Shown: positions 40,754-49,723, counted from the first letter of the stretch. The stretch is DNA of 64,000 nucleotides from Alphaproteobacteria bacterium HGW-Alphaproteobacteria-18 (GCA_002841155.1 PHEH01000007.1:1-64000), one strand, 5' to 3'. Numbers and translations are program-made. Notes: a model not told the origin generated them from the sequence alone.

Positions 40754-41718
40754 GCGGCACGATCATCACCGGCGCCACGGGCTTTCTCGGCGGCGCGATT
40801 GCCCGGCGGCTGCTGGCCGAAGGCGAGCGTGTCATCGCGCTTGGCCGCGACCGCGCAAAGCTCGCCGCCCTTGCCGAGGCGGGCGCGGAGACCCACGCCC
40901 TTGATCTGTCCTCTGATGAGCCTCTGCCCAATCTCGATGCCAGCGGCCTCATCCACTGCGCCGCGCTCTCTTCCCCCTGGGGCTCCCGCGTCGCCTTCGA
41001 GCGCGCCAACATCATCGGCACCCGCCGCGCGCTCCATCTGGCACTGGAGGCAGGCGCCCACCGCTTCGTACACATCTCCTCGCCCAGTATCTATTTCCGC
41101 TTTGCCGATCAGGACGCTGTGCCCGAAGACATGCACCTGCCGCCCCCGGTGAACGCTTATACCGCCACCAAGGCCGCCAGCGAACAACTGGTGCTCGCCG
41201 TGCCGGATCTCTCCCCCATCATCCTGCGCCCGCGCGGGCTGTATGGTCCCGGAGACACCGCCCTCCTGCCCCGCCTTCTGCGTGCCGCCGCCACCCGTCC
41301 ACTGCCTCTGATGCGCGGAGGCATCGCGGCGACGGACCTTACTTATATCGACGATGTCGCAGATGCCGCGATCACCGCCCTGCGCGCACCCTCCGCCCCC
41401 TCGCAGATTTACAACGTCTCCGGCGGCGAGGCGCTTTCCATCAAGACGGTAGCAGAGCGTGCCGGGGAAATGGCAGGCATCAACGTCCGCTGGCGGAAGA
41501 TGCCCTGGCCGCTGGTAAAGGCCGCCGCCCGCGCCTCCGAAGCCCTCTGCGCTGCGCTGCCCGGCCGCCCGGAGCCACCCGTCACTGCCTACAGCGCTGG
41601 CCTCTTCGCCTTCCGCCAGACGCTGAGCCTCGCCCGCATAGAGCGCGAGCTTGGCTGGCGCCCGCAGGTTTCCTTTGCCGAGGGACTTGCTAGAACCTTC
41701 GCAGAGAGGGCGCCATGA
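40750..41718 (+). CDS. NAD(P)-dependent epimerase/dehydratase (3beta-HSD/OleD-like)
   Basis: A 322-residue extended SDR: GATGFLG at 8-14 binds the dinucleotide, SSPSIYF carries the catalytic Ser, and AYTATKAASE the YxxxK pair; RPRGLYGPGD and TYIDDVADA are typical of the extended class. OleD-like enzymes reduce the beta-keto acid made by an OleA-type condensing enzyme, which would fit its place after the KAS III gene. ATGA overlap with both neighbours. I chose the ATG at 40750; the longer frame upstream is antisense-like shadow. Confidence 0.87.
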   Translation: MSGTIITGATGFLGGAIARRLLAEGERVIALGRDRAKLAALAEAGAETHALDLSSDEPLPNLDASGLIHCAALSSPWGSRVAFERANIIGTRRALHLALEAGAHRFVHISSPSIYFRFADQDAVPEDMHLPPPVNAYTATKAASEQLVLAVPDLSPIILRPRGLYGPGDTALLPRLLRAAATRPLPLMRGGIAATDLTYIDDVADAAITALRAPSAPSQIYNVSGGEALSIKTVAERAGEMAGINVRWRKMPWPLVKAAARASEALCAALPGRPEPPVTAYSAGLFAFRQTLSLARIERELGWRPQVSFAEGLARTFAERAP

Positions 41719-42491
41719 TTCACCCCGAATTTCCAAACAGTGCGTTCGTTTCCGCGCCCGAACGCTTCGTCCTGAAGGGCGGGCGCTGGGCCCCGGTGCG
41801 CCTGCCCGTTCGCTATGGCTGTTTCGATCACCGCATCTTCGGGCGCTGCCTCATAGACACCGGCTATTCCCCCCGCGTCACCAGTGGCAAGCGCAGCCTG
41901 CCACTCTGGCTCTATTCTAAAGTGCTCAGCCCGAAACTGACCCCGCAGGCCCTCCCCGCCGCTGAGCCGCGCGTCAACTGCATCCTCCTCTCCCATCTGC
42001 ATGCAGATCATGTCAGCGCCCTGAAGGACTATCCCGACGCGCGCATATTCGCCGATGGCGCGGCGGTCGAGCATTTCCTGTCAGCGGGCTGGTTTGGGCG
42101 CACCCATAAAGGCTGCTTCCGGGAACTCCTCCCCGATGATCTGCGCGAGCGTCTGCTGCCGTTCGAAGCCCTGCCGCGAGAAGAAGCCCCCCATGGCCTC
42201 GGCCCGGCGGCCGACATTTTCGGCGATGCCAGCGTCCTTGCCGTGCCCCTGCCGGGCCACATGCGCGGCCATACCGGCTTCCTCTTCAACGGCCCCGTCG
42301 CGCCGCTTCTCTATGCCGCCGACGCGGACTGGCTCTCCCGCGCCATCTTCGAGGATCGCTCGCCGGGATACCCTGCGCGGCTCGTGCTGGACGATCCCGC
42401 CGCCGCCGCACAGACTGCCCTCCGTATCCGGAATTTCATTGCGCTGGGCGGGCGTCTTGCCCTCTGCCATGATCCAGAAGCGCCGGCATGA
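41715..42491 (+). CDS. Metallo-beta-lactamase-fold hydrolase
   Basis: A 258-residue binuclear-metal hydrolase. HLHADH (94-99), the GHMRGHTGF His, an ADADW Asp and a C-terminal CHDPEAP His match the lactonase/thioesterase branch of the fold (AHL-lactonase-like spacing). It may hydrolyse an acyl thioester or lactone intermediate of the operon's product. Overlaps both neighbours by 4 bp. Confidence 0.87.
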   Translation: MIHPEFPNSAFVSAPERFVLKGGRWAPVRLPVRYGCFDHRIFGRCLIDTGYSPRVTSGKRSLPLWLYSKVLSPKLTPQALPAAEPRVNCILLSHLHADHVSALKDYPDARIFADGAAVEHFLSAGWFGRTHKGCFRELLPDDLRERLLPFEALPREEAPHGLGPAADIFGDASVLAVPLPGHMRGHTGFLFNGPVAPLLYAADADWLSRAIFEDRSPGYPARLVLDDPAAAAQTALRIRNFIALGGRLALCHDPEAPA

Positions 42492-43753
42492 ACCTCTCCG
42501 CCACCGTCTTCACACTCGCCGCCTTTGCCGAGGCACGCCGCCGCCAGGCCTCTGCGCGTTCGCGGCATCATTTGCTCACCGCGCAACAGAAGCGGCTGGA
42601 TAAATTCCTCGCTGGAAAAGCGGCCGCAGTGCCCGCCTTCGCTGATTTTCAGGGCCTTCCCCTCGGCGACTGGCCGGTAATGGATAAGGCTGCCCTGATG
42701 ACAGATTTTGCCCGCTACAACCGCCTCGGCCTCACCGCACCCGAAGGTTGGGCGCATCTTGAGGCGGGCACCGCCCCCAAGGGCTACGCCATCGGCGCCA
42801 GCACCGGCACCTCGGGCAATCGCGGGCTCTATATCGTCTCGGCGCGCGAGCGCTATCGCTGGCTCGGCACCATCCTCGCACGCGCCCTGCCAGACTTTCT
42901 CGTCCGCCGCCACCGCGTGGCAATTGTCCTGCCCGCCAACAGCCGCCTCTATGACGCCGCCAATGAAAGCGGGCGCCTGCAGCTCCGCTTCTTTGATCTT
43001 GGCCAGGGCATCGACGCGCAGTTTTTGCCGCTGGCGGAGTTTCAGCCTACGGTCATTGTCGCGCCGCCGAAATTTCTTCGTGCGCTCTCTGAAAGTGACA
43101 CATCACTCGCGCCCGAACGCATCTTTTCCGGCGCCGAAGTGCTCGACGGGGAAGACCGCCGCATCATTGAGGCGCGTTTCGGGCATAAGGTGCGCGAGAT
43201 CTACATGGCCACCGAAGGCCTCTTCGCCATTGCCTGCAAACACGGCACGCTGCATCTTCTGGAAGACCAACTCGCCTTCGAATTCCTGCCCATTGAGGAC
43301 AGCGATACGCTGGTAACCCCCCTCATCACGGATTTCTCGCGCGAAACTCAGGTGATGGTCCGCTACCGGATGAATGATGTTCTGGAGCTTTCGGACGCGC
43401 CCTGCCCCTGCGGCGCGCCCCACCGCGCCATCAGGCAGATCCATGGCCGCTGCGACGACATTTTCACCCTCCCCAGTTATGGCCGCCCCGTGCGCGTCAC
43501 GCCGGATGTGATCCGCAATGCCGTGCTGCGCGCGGACAAGCGCATTTCCGATTTCCGGGTCACGCAGATTGCGCGCAACAAGGTGCTGCTGGAACTGAAA
43601 GCCGAAGAGGCAGACTGCCTGCCTGCTGCGCGCGCCAGCCTCGATGCGCTGTTCCGAGCCTGCGGCGCTGCGCCGGAGGTCACGGCCGCCACCGCCGCGC
43701 TCGCCCCGCCTTCGGATCACAAGCTACGCCGCGTGCGGGTCGCCCTCCCATGA
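42488..43753 (+). CDS. Adenylate-forming enzyme, coenzyme F390 synthetase/PaaK-like
   Basis: A 421-residue ANL-like enzyme. The ATP loop STGTSGNRG lies at 105-113, with EIYMATEGLFA (aromatic/Glu adenylate motif) near 240 and YRMNDVLELS near 295. A CPCGAPHR stretch (zinc-type, as in PaaK/F390 synthetases) and GRCDDIF follow. It should activate a carboxylic acid as its adenylate. F390 itself is unlikely in this organism, so the substrate is probably an aryl or acyl acid of the pathway. 4-bp overlaps with its neighbours. Confidence 0.85.
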   Translation: MNLSATVFTLAAFAEARRRQASARSRHHLLTAQQKRLDKFLAGKAAAVPAFADFQGLPLGDWPVMDKAALMTDFARYNRLGLTAPEGWAHLEAGTAPKGYAIGASTGTSGNRGLYIVSARERYRWLGTILARALPDFLVRRHRVAIVLPANSRLYDAANESGRLQLRFFDLGQGIDAQFLPLAEFQPTVIVAPPKFLRALSESDTSLAPERIFSGAEVLDGEDRRIIEARFGHKVREIYMATEGLFAIACKHGTLHLLEDQLAFEFLPIEDSDTLVTPLITDFSRETQVMVRYRMNDVLELSDAPCPCGAPHRAIRQIHGRCDDIFTLPSYGRPVRVTPDVIRNAVLRADKRISDFRVTQIARNKVLLELKAEEADCLPAARASLDALFRACGAAPEVTAATAALAPPSDHKLRRVRVALP

Positions 43754-45012
43754 GGGTCTCGATCCAGACCCTCGGGAGCCTCGGCGATGTGATGCCCTAT
43801 ATCACCACCGCCCGCGCCCTCATGGCGGGCGGCGATGAGGTCACCCTGATGGCCCCGCGCGAATACACCGCTACGATCATCGCCCACGGCGTCACGCCCG
43901 CCACCGCGCCCGCCTTCTCCCTGAATGAATGGAATGCCGAGGCCGAGCGGCGGGGCACATTGTCCGATCCCGTACAATTCTTCCGGGACTGGGGCGAGAT
44001 GGTCGTGCCCTATGTAGAAGACATCACCGCCCATTGCCTGATGGCGGCCGAGCACGCTGACATCCTGCTGGGCAACAGCATCTGCGCGCCCGCCCGCGTC
44101 ACGGCGGAGGCCTATGAAATCCCCTACATTCTCAGCGCCCAGCAGCCCGTCCTCAGCCCCACGCGCGAGGCCCCGTGCGCCATGATGTGGCGCCCATGGC
44201 AGGGCGCCTGGATGAACAAGGCGGGCTACCTCACGGTCGATATTGCTCAGCGCCTGATGCTCGAAGCTTTGAAGGAACAGCGCCGCGCGCTGGATCTCCG
44301 CCCCATCCCGGAAGGCGGCATGCGCCGCCACCTTGGCCAGCCGCTCGCCCACGTTACCAGCGTCTCACCCGCGCTTCTTCCGGCCCGGCCCGCAGACTGG
44401 CGCGCGAACGATCATCTCACGCCCTATCCGTCTCTGGATGTTCAGGGGCCGGATGACCTACCGCCCGCGCTTCTGGATTTCCTAAACAGCGGCGCGCCGC
44501 CCCTGCATGTCGGCCTCGGCTCCTTCGAGAGCGACGCCGAACGGGAACAGATGTCCCGGCTGATGCGCGCCATCCGCCGCCTGCGCCTGCGCGCCATCAT
44601 CTCCTCGGGCCTTGCAGAGCAGCTGCCGCACGAGCTGACCAAGGACCATTTCATCGCCGGCCACGTCTCCCATCCCGCGCTCTTCCCGCTCTGCGCCGGT
44701 GTCATCCATCATGGCGGCGCAGGCACGCTCGACACCGCCCTGCGCGCGGGCACGCCGCAGCTGATCGTGCCTGACCGGCTCGACCAGTTCTGGCATGGCG
44801 CGCGCCTGCGCGAGATCGGCGTCGCCCCGGCCCATATCACCGGCAGGACCACCGAAGATGAAATGGCCGGGTTGCTGACGGAGCTCACAAGCCCGGAGAT
44901 GCGCGCCCGGGCGCAGGCGCTTGCCCCGGCCCTGCGCGCCCGTAATGGCGCCGGTGATCTCGCCGCTTTCACACGCGGCGAAAGAGAGCGCTTCCAACAA
45001 AATGCGAGATAA
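43750..45012 (+). CDS. Family 1-type glycosyltransferase
   Basis: A 420-residue GT-B enzyme of the UGT/sterol-glucosyltransferase style. The N-terminal TLGSLGDVMPYITTARAL is the G(S/T)xGDVxP motif. The C-terminal donor site is HHGGAGTLDTALRAGTPQLIVPDRLDQFWHG, with Asp/Gln in the PDxxDQ donor-sugar position. It probably glycosylates the product built by the preceding four enzymes. Its last 44 bp overlap the 3' end of the convergent DedA-family gene. Confidence 0.9.
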   Translation: MRVSIQTLGSLGDVMPYITTARALMAGGDEVTLMAPREYTATIIAHGVTPATAPAFSLNEWNAEAERRGTLSDPVQFFRDWGEMVVPYVEDITAHCLMAAEHADILLGNSICAPARVTAEAYEIPYILSAQQPVLSPTREAPCAMMWRPWQGAWMNKAGYLTVDIAQRLMLEALKEQRRALDLRPIPEGGMRRHLGQPLAHVTSVSPALLPARPADWRANDHLTPYPSLDVQGPDDLPPALLDFLNSGAPPLHVGLGSFESDAEREQMSRLMRAIRRLRLRAIISSGLAEQLPHELTKDHFIAGHVSHPALFPLCAGVIHHGGAGTLDTALRAGTPQLIVPDRLDQFWHGARLREIGVAPAHITGRTTEDEMAGLLTELTSPEMRARAQALAPALRARNGAGDLAAFTRGERERFQQNAR

Positions 45013-45565
45013 CCCCCGCAATCAGGAACACGGCCTGCCCGGCGGCCAGCAGCGCCCATTTATGCGCCGCGATGAAGGCCTCCACATCCACATTGCCCCG
45101 GCCCGCGCCCCAGGCCGCCGCGTAGCCAATCGCGACGAACATCCCGACGCCGAGCGTCACGCCCAGCGCTGAGCCCACCGCGAAGCGCTGCCACGCCATG
45201 CCCGCGCTGCCGCACACCGGCGGCATGAACCAGGCAATCGGCCCGAGGAGCCGCGAGACCGCCACCGCCTTGATGCCATGGCGCGCCAGCAGGCCGCGCG
45301 TCTTGCGCAGCGCCGCCCGCCGCGAGCGCTTAGCCAGCGCAAAGCGGTTGAATACGGGCCGCATCTGCCGCCCGATCAGATAGCCCGTCTGGTCGGCCGC
45401 ATACGCCCCGGCAAAGACCGCCGCCACCGCCCACCATGCCCGCTCGGTGAACAGCAGCCCGCCGGCCATCAGGAAGAAGGCTTCCCCGAACACGAAGAAG
45501 CAGAAGCCCAGCGTCGCGTCGAAGAACGCGCCGAGGAAGAGAGTCAGAAGCAGCGAAACCGACAT
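44969..45565 (-). CDS. DedA/VTT-domain membrane protein
   Basis: A 198-residue inner-membrane protein with the VTT (SNARE-associated) domain: FGEAFFLMAGGLL, the re-entrant AYAADQTGYLIGR motif, FLLARHG-type helix (RGLLARHGIKAVAVSRLLGPIAWFMPPVCG) and a final membrane helix. DedA proteins act as lipid (undecaprenyl-phosphate or phospholipid) flippases. I chose the ATG at 45565; the upstream codon at 45589 is TTG without a ribosome-binding site. It converges on the glycosyltransferase gene with a 44-bp overlap, so the two may interfere transcriptionally. Confidence 0.82.
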   Translation of the reverse strand: MSVSLLLTLFLGAFFDATLGFCFFVFGEAFFLMAGGLLFTERAWWAVAAVFAGAYAADQTGYLIGRQMRPVFNRFALAKRSRRAALRKTRGLLARHGIKAVAVSRLLGPIAWFMPPVCGSAGMAWQRFAVGSALGVTLGVGMFVAIGYAAAWGAGRGNVDVEAFIAAHKWALLAAGQAVFLIAGVISHFVGSALFRRV

Positions 45566-45633
45566 GTTTTTCCAGGGCCAGATGAGCAAAGGCCGCCGCG
45601 ATCTCCGCGACGGCCCTGCCTGTCTACAATTGC

Positions 45634-45668
45634 TGTCCTGATTTGTCCCGGATTGTCCTGATCTGTCC
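45634..45668 (+). repeat. TGTCC array, copy B (four 10-bp units, after tex)
   Basis: TGTCC at 45634, 45644, 45654 and 45664, exactly 10 bp apart, ending where the tex stop codon (45668-45670) begins. On the tex coding strand the unit reads GGACA, the same orientation as in copies A and C. Confidence 0.85.
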
Positions 45669-47983
45669 TATTTGAGACGCGAGAGAACACTGAACGGGCT
45701 GTCGGATGGCTTGGATTGGTCCTTCGCAGGCGCCGTTTTGCCCGAAGGCGCAGAGGCAGCCTTGTCCGGCGCGCCGGAGGGGCGCTTGCCCCCCTGTTTC
45801 ATGCTGAGGGCAATGCGCTTGCGGGCGACATCCACCTCCATCACCACCACGCTCACAACCTGCCCTGTTTTCACGGCGTCATGCGGGTCTTTGATGAAGG
45901 TGTCAGACATCTCCGAGATGTGGACAAGCCCGTCCTGATGCACGCCGATATCCACGAACGCGCCAAAGGCGGTGACGTTAGTCACCACGCCTTCAAGGCG
46001 CATGCCGGGCTTCAGGTCGGTCACCTTCTCGATGCCCTCCTGGAAGGTCGCTGTCTTGAATTCGGGGCGCGGGTCGCGGCCGGGTTTTTCCAGCTCTTTC
46101 AGGATGTCCCGGATCGTCGGCACGCCGAATGTCGCGTCGGCAAAGTCTTCCGGTTTCAGCTTTGAAATGAAGGCTTTATCGCCGATGATCGTTTCGACTT
46201 TGCGGCCCGCCGCCTTGGCGATGCGCTCCACCACCGGATAGGCTTCAGGGTGAACCGCCGAGGCGTCCAGCGGGTTCTTGCCATTCATGATGCGCAGAAA
46301 TCCGGCGGCCTGCTCAAAGGCTTTCGGTCCGAAACGCGGCACTTTCTTCAGCTCATTGCGCGCCTTGAACGGGCCATTCTGCTCACGATACGCCACGATG
46401 TTCGCCGCAATCGTTGCGTTGAGACCCGCCACCCGCGCCAGCAGCGCCACAGATGCCGTATTCACGTCCACACCCACCGCGTTCACGCAGTCTTCCACAA
46501 CACCGTCGAGCGAGCGGGCAAGGCCTGCCTGATCCACGTCATGCTGATACTGGCCAACGCCAATCGCCTTGGGCTCGATCTTCACCAGCTCCGCCAGCGG
46601 ATCTTGCAGACGCCGCGCAATCGAGACCGCCCCGCGCAGGCTGACATCCAGTTCCGGGAATTCCTTGGCCGCCAGTTCCGACGCTGAATAGACCGAGGCG
46701 CCCGCTTCCGACACCATGATCTTGGTAAGCTTCAATTCCGGCAGCTTCGTGCCGAGATCGCCGACCAGCTTCTCGGTCTCGCGGCCCGCCGTGCCATTGC
46801 CGACACTGACCAGCTCCACCTTGTGGCGCTTGCAGAGGGTCGCCAGCGTCATCAGGGAGCCGGCCCAATCTTTCTTCGGTTCATGCGGATAGATGGTCGC
46901 CGTTTCCAGCAGTTTTCCGGTCGCGTCCACCACCGCCACCTTGCAGCCCGTGCGGATGCCGGGGTCGATCCCCATCACCACTTTCGGGCCAGCGGGCGCC
47001 GCCATCAGCAGGTCATGCATGTTGCGAGAGAACACCTTGATGGCGTCGCGATCGGCGCCCTCTTTCACGCGGCTGATCACATCGCGCGAGGAGGAGGGCT
47101 CCATCTTGCTTTTCCAGGCAGCTTCGGCGGTATCCATCAGCCAATCGTCGCCGGGGCGGCCCTTCTTGGCGATGCCGAACTCGGTGCGGATTTCGCGCAG
47201 CGCCGGATGCTCGCGGCCCTGCTCCACCGGCACGGCGAGTTTCACTTTCAGCACGCCTTCCTTCTGCCCGCGCAGCACAGCCAGCGCGCGGTGGGACGGC
47301 ATCTGCGTGACCGGCTCATCAAAATCGAAATAGTCGGAAAACTTCGCGCCGTCCTGCTCCTTGCCTTTGACGAGGCTGGAGCCAAGCTTGCCCTCTTTCC
47401 ACACTGTCTCGCGCACCTTGCCGACAAGGCGCGGCGTCTCGGCGATCCGTTCCACCAGAATGTCCCGCGCGCCTTCCAGCGCCGCGTCGAGATCCTTCAC
47501 GCCCTTGCCGGACGCGATGAAGGCCTTGGCCTCATCGAACGGCGAAAGCGAAGGGTTTGCCAGCAGGCGTTCGGCCAGCGGCTCGAGGCCCGCTTCCTTC
47601 GCGATGGTCGCCTTGGTGCGGCGTTTCTGTTTGTAGGGGGCGTAGAGGTCTTCAAGCGCCACCTTGGTCAGCGCCCAGTTGATCTCGCGCTCCAGCGCCG
47701 GGGTCAGCTTGCCCTGCTCGCGGATGGCGCTCAGCACCGTTTCACGGCGCTTGGCGAGGTCAGTGAGATAATCGAGCCGTTCGGCAAGGTTGCGCAGCTG
47801 CGTATCATCCAGCCCGCCCGTGCGTTCCTTGCGATAGCGCGCAATGAAGGGCACCGTCGCGCCCTCCTCCAGCAGCTCCATGACAGACTGAACCTGCCGC
47901 TCCTGAACGCCCAGCTCATCAGCAATGATACGGGCAATCGAGGGGGGAGCAGCCTGGGAAGAAGAACGAACCTGTCCGGTCAT
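45668..47983 (-). CDS. tex: Tex, RNA-binding transcriptional accessory protein
   Basis: A 771-residue Tex protein: N-terminal helical domain with TVPFIARYRKERTGGLDD, the YqgF/RNase H-like domain (VMGIDPGIRTGCKVAVVD), helix-hairpin-helix repeats (LNATIAANIVAYREQNGPF and KVPRFGPKAFEQAAGFLRI) and a C-terminal S1 RNA-binding domain (RLEGVVTNVTAFGAFVDIGVHQDGLVHIS). A Lys/Ser/Pro-rich tail follows. It interacts with RNA polymerase and nucleic acids. ATG at 47983 chosen; upstream in-frame Met codons would add residues not seen in the family. A TGTCC array follows the stop directly. Confidence 0.95.
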   Translation of the reverse strand: MTGQVRSSSQAAPPSIARIIADELGVQERQVQSVMELLEEGATVPFIARYRKERTGGLDDTQLRNLAERLDYLTDLAKRRETVLSAIREQGKLTPALEREINWALTKVALEDLYAPYKQKRRTKATIAKEAGLEPLAERLLANPSLSPFDEAKAFIASGKGVKDLDAALEGARDILVERIAETPRLVGKVRETVWKEGKLGSSLVKGKEQDGAKFSDYFDFDEPVTQMPSHRALAVLRGQKEGVLKVKLAVPVEQGREHPALREIRTEFGIAKKGRPGDDWLMDTAEAAWKSKMEPSSSRDVISRVKEGADRDAIKVFSRNMHDLLMAAPAGPKVVMGIDPGIRTGCKVAVVDATGKLLETATIYPHEPKKDWAGSLMTLATLCKRHKVELVSVGNGTAGRETEKLVGDLGTKLPELKLTKIMVSEAGASVYSASELAAKEFPELDVSLRGAVSIARRLQDPLAELVKIEPKAIGVGQYQHDVDQAGLARSLDGVVEDCVNAVGVDVNTASVALLARVAGLNATIAANIVAYREQNGPFKARNELKKVPRFGPKAFEQAAGFLRIMNGKNPLDASAVHPEAYPVVERIAKAAGRKVETIIGDKAFISKLKPEDFADATFGVPTIRDILKELEKPGRDPRPEFKTATFQEGIEKVTDLKPGMRLEGVVTNVTAFGAFVDIGVHQDGLVHISEMSDTFIKDPHDAVKTGQVVSVVVMEVDVARKRIALSMKQGGKRPSGAPDKAASAPSGKTAPAKDQSKPSDSPFSVLSRLK

Positions 47984-48107
47984 GAACGCGCGCCTTATGC
48001 AAACGTTGGAAACTCTTGCCCTCATTGGAGCAAGCTTCCTCAATTGAAGACAAGACGTTTACACCTCGTTTACGCTCAAGGCACGCGCTGTGAATTGCGC
48101 GGCCGTG

Positions 48108-48593
48108 TCAGGCTTTCTCAGGCACAGCCGCCCGGAGATTATCGCGCAGGCTGGATATCGACTGCTGCAACTGGCTGAGCTGTTCCACCGTCAGCCCGGT
48201 CGCCTCAAGGATCTGCCCCGGCACGCAAGCAGCCTCCGCCAGAAGACCGCGCCCGTTGTCCGTCAGCGAGATACGCACCTGCCGCTCATCGGTCTTGTCC
48301 CGTGTCCGGCTGACGAAACCCGCCCCTTCGAGACGTTTGAGGAGCGGGGTGAGTGTGTTAGACTCCAAGAACAGATGCTCGCCCAATTCACTGACGCTCT
48401 GCCCCTCGGCTTCCCACAGGGCGACCATCACGAGATATTGCGGATAGGTCAGCCCCAGCGGCTCCAGGATCGGCTTATAGACCCGATTGAACGCCAGCCC
48501 AGCCGAATACACGGCAAAGCATAGCGAATGATCCAGAACAGCCAGGCCATTCCCGGGGGAACCTTTGGTGGATGTCTCGCGTTTTTTCTTCAT
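48108..48593 (-). CDS. ohrR: MarR-family peroxide sensor OhrR
   Basis: A 161-residue winged-helix repressor. LDHSLCFAVYSA holds the reactive Cys25, whose oxidation by organic hydroperoxides releases DNA in OhrR. The rest is YPQYLVMVALWE, LGEHLFLESNTLTPLLKRLE (recognition helix) and the wing DKTDERQVRISLT. It diverges from ohr, with two matched inverted repeats between the genes. ATG at 48593 gives the canonical Cys position. Confidence 0.92.
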   Translation of the reverse strand: MKKKRETSTKGSPGNGLAVLDHSLCFAVYSAGLAFNRVYKPILEPLGLTYPQYLVMVALWEAEGQSVSELGEHLFLESNTLTPLLKRLEGAGFVSRTRDKTDERQVRISLTDNGRGLLAEAACVPGQILEATGLTVEQLSQLQQSISSLRDNLRAAVPEKA

Positions 48594-48603
48594 AGGCGGA
48601 ATA

Positions 48604-48673
48604 TAAATCGCACACGATTTAATCGCAAGGCTTGAAGTCTTAACGGGGATGCGCAATATACATCGCACGCGAT
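48604..48673. promoter_or_regulatory. Two OhrR operators between ohrR and ohr
   Basis: Site 1, TAAATCG-CACA-CGATTTA (48604-48621), is a perfect inverted repeat. Site 2, ATCG-CACG-CGAT (48662-48673), repeats its core, and both are followed by TAATCGC. Centres are 55 bp apart, about five helical turns, which would let two dimers bind the same DNA face and control both genes. Confidence 0.75.
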
Positions 48674-48724
48674 CTAATCGCCAAAGATACTTCAGGACGG
48701 AACCAACAGAAAAGGATGTTCCCC

Positions 48725-49150
48725 ATGGCCATCAATGTTCTCTACAAGACCACCGCAACGGCCACAGGCGGCCGCGATGGCCGCGCGACAACCGCTGACG
48801 GCGCGCTGGATGTCGCCCTTGCCATGCCAAAGGAACTTGGCGGCAGCGGCAACGGCAATAACCCCGAACAGCTTTTCGCTGCCGGCTATGCGGCCTGCTT
48901 CCTAAGCGCCATGAAAGCGGTGTCCTCACAGGGCGCCCATTTCAAACTGCCGGCAGAATCCACCGTGTCGGCCACCGTCGGCATCGGCCCGCGTGAAGAC
49001 AAGGGCTTCGGCCTGGTTGTGAAACTCGACATTGCCATCCCCGGCGTTGAGCGCGCAGACGCTGAAAAACTCGTCGCCGACGCGCACGAGGTCTGCCCCT
49101 ACTCCCACGCAACAAAGGGCAACATTGACGTCACGCTGAACGTGCTCTGA
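48725..49150 (+). CDS. ohr: Organic hydroperoxide resistance protein Ohr
   Basis: A 141-residue OsmC/Ohr-fold peroxidase that reduces organic hydroperoxides with lipoyl-type dithiols. The two redox cysteines are present: Cys58 in AAGYAACFLSA and Cys124 in HEVCPYSHATKGN. The ATG at 48725 is chosen because AAAAGG lies 9 bp upstream; an in-frame ATG at 48716 is too close to that site. Divergent from ohrR. Confidence 0.94.
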   Translation: MAINVLYKTTATATGGRDGRATTADGALDVALAMPKELGGSGNGNNPEQLFAAGYAACFLSAMKAVSSQGAHFKLPAESTVSATVGIGPREDKGFGLVVKLDIAIPGVERADAEKLVADAHEVCPYSHATKGNIDVTLNVL

Positions 49151-49723
49151 TGCGATGCGCGGGCGCTCGCGGCAAACTCCGCGGGCGCCTGAGCACGCCT
49201 GCTTGCGGCGGCCTGAGTCGCACTGCCTGAATACCCATGAAGGACCAGAAATAACCCTCCTTTATGTTTGGATAGGATATATTGATGGTGCTTATTATTG
49301 GCACTGACCGCGCCGCGCCGGCGCCCCGGATACCTCTATAATTCTGTTTTATTTGAACTATTTTTTATGTTCCGAGCCCCATCTCGAAGCCCGCCCCGGC
49401 TGGCGCAACCTCAGATCACCGGGTCGGCTCGCCACATCTTCACATCGTCAGAAAAAAGAACTTAAAAGGGTTTGACTGGCCGTTAAGGCTTCCCTATCGC
49501 TGGCGCCGGGGCAGAGACCCCGGCAGCGTCGGCATTGTTCGCGCGGCTGATAATGGCGGGAGGCATCCTCGCTCCGTGCATGCACGGTCCGAGCTTCCTT
49601 GATGACAATGACAAACCTCACGGCGCGCGCCTTTGGCGTGATCCCTGTCGCTTTGCCGTGTCTGGCCATCATCCGCGCTTGCCGCCGCCGGCCACATTAC
49701 AAGTCAGCCCAGGGAGAATTCTC
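49151..49723. other. 573-bp intergenic region before the second TonB receptor
   Basis: No supportable gene is seen. The 5' part (about 49240-49370) is AT-rich compared with its surroundings and could hold the promoter. A 14-bp perfect palindrome CCGTGCATGCACGG lies at 49574-49587. The receptor frame stays open upstream of 49724, but that part has no signal peptide or ribosome-binding site. Confidence 0.45.

Noticed and set aside
46823-48178. 451-codon plus-strand frame opposite tex
   Set aside because: Shadow of tex, which shows YqgF, helix-hairpin-helix and S1 domains.
49448-49697. Small minus-strand frames before the second TonB receptor
   Set aside because: No start signals, composition of shadow frames and no motif; the region is better treated as the receptor's upstream sequence.
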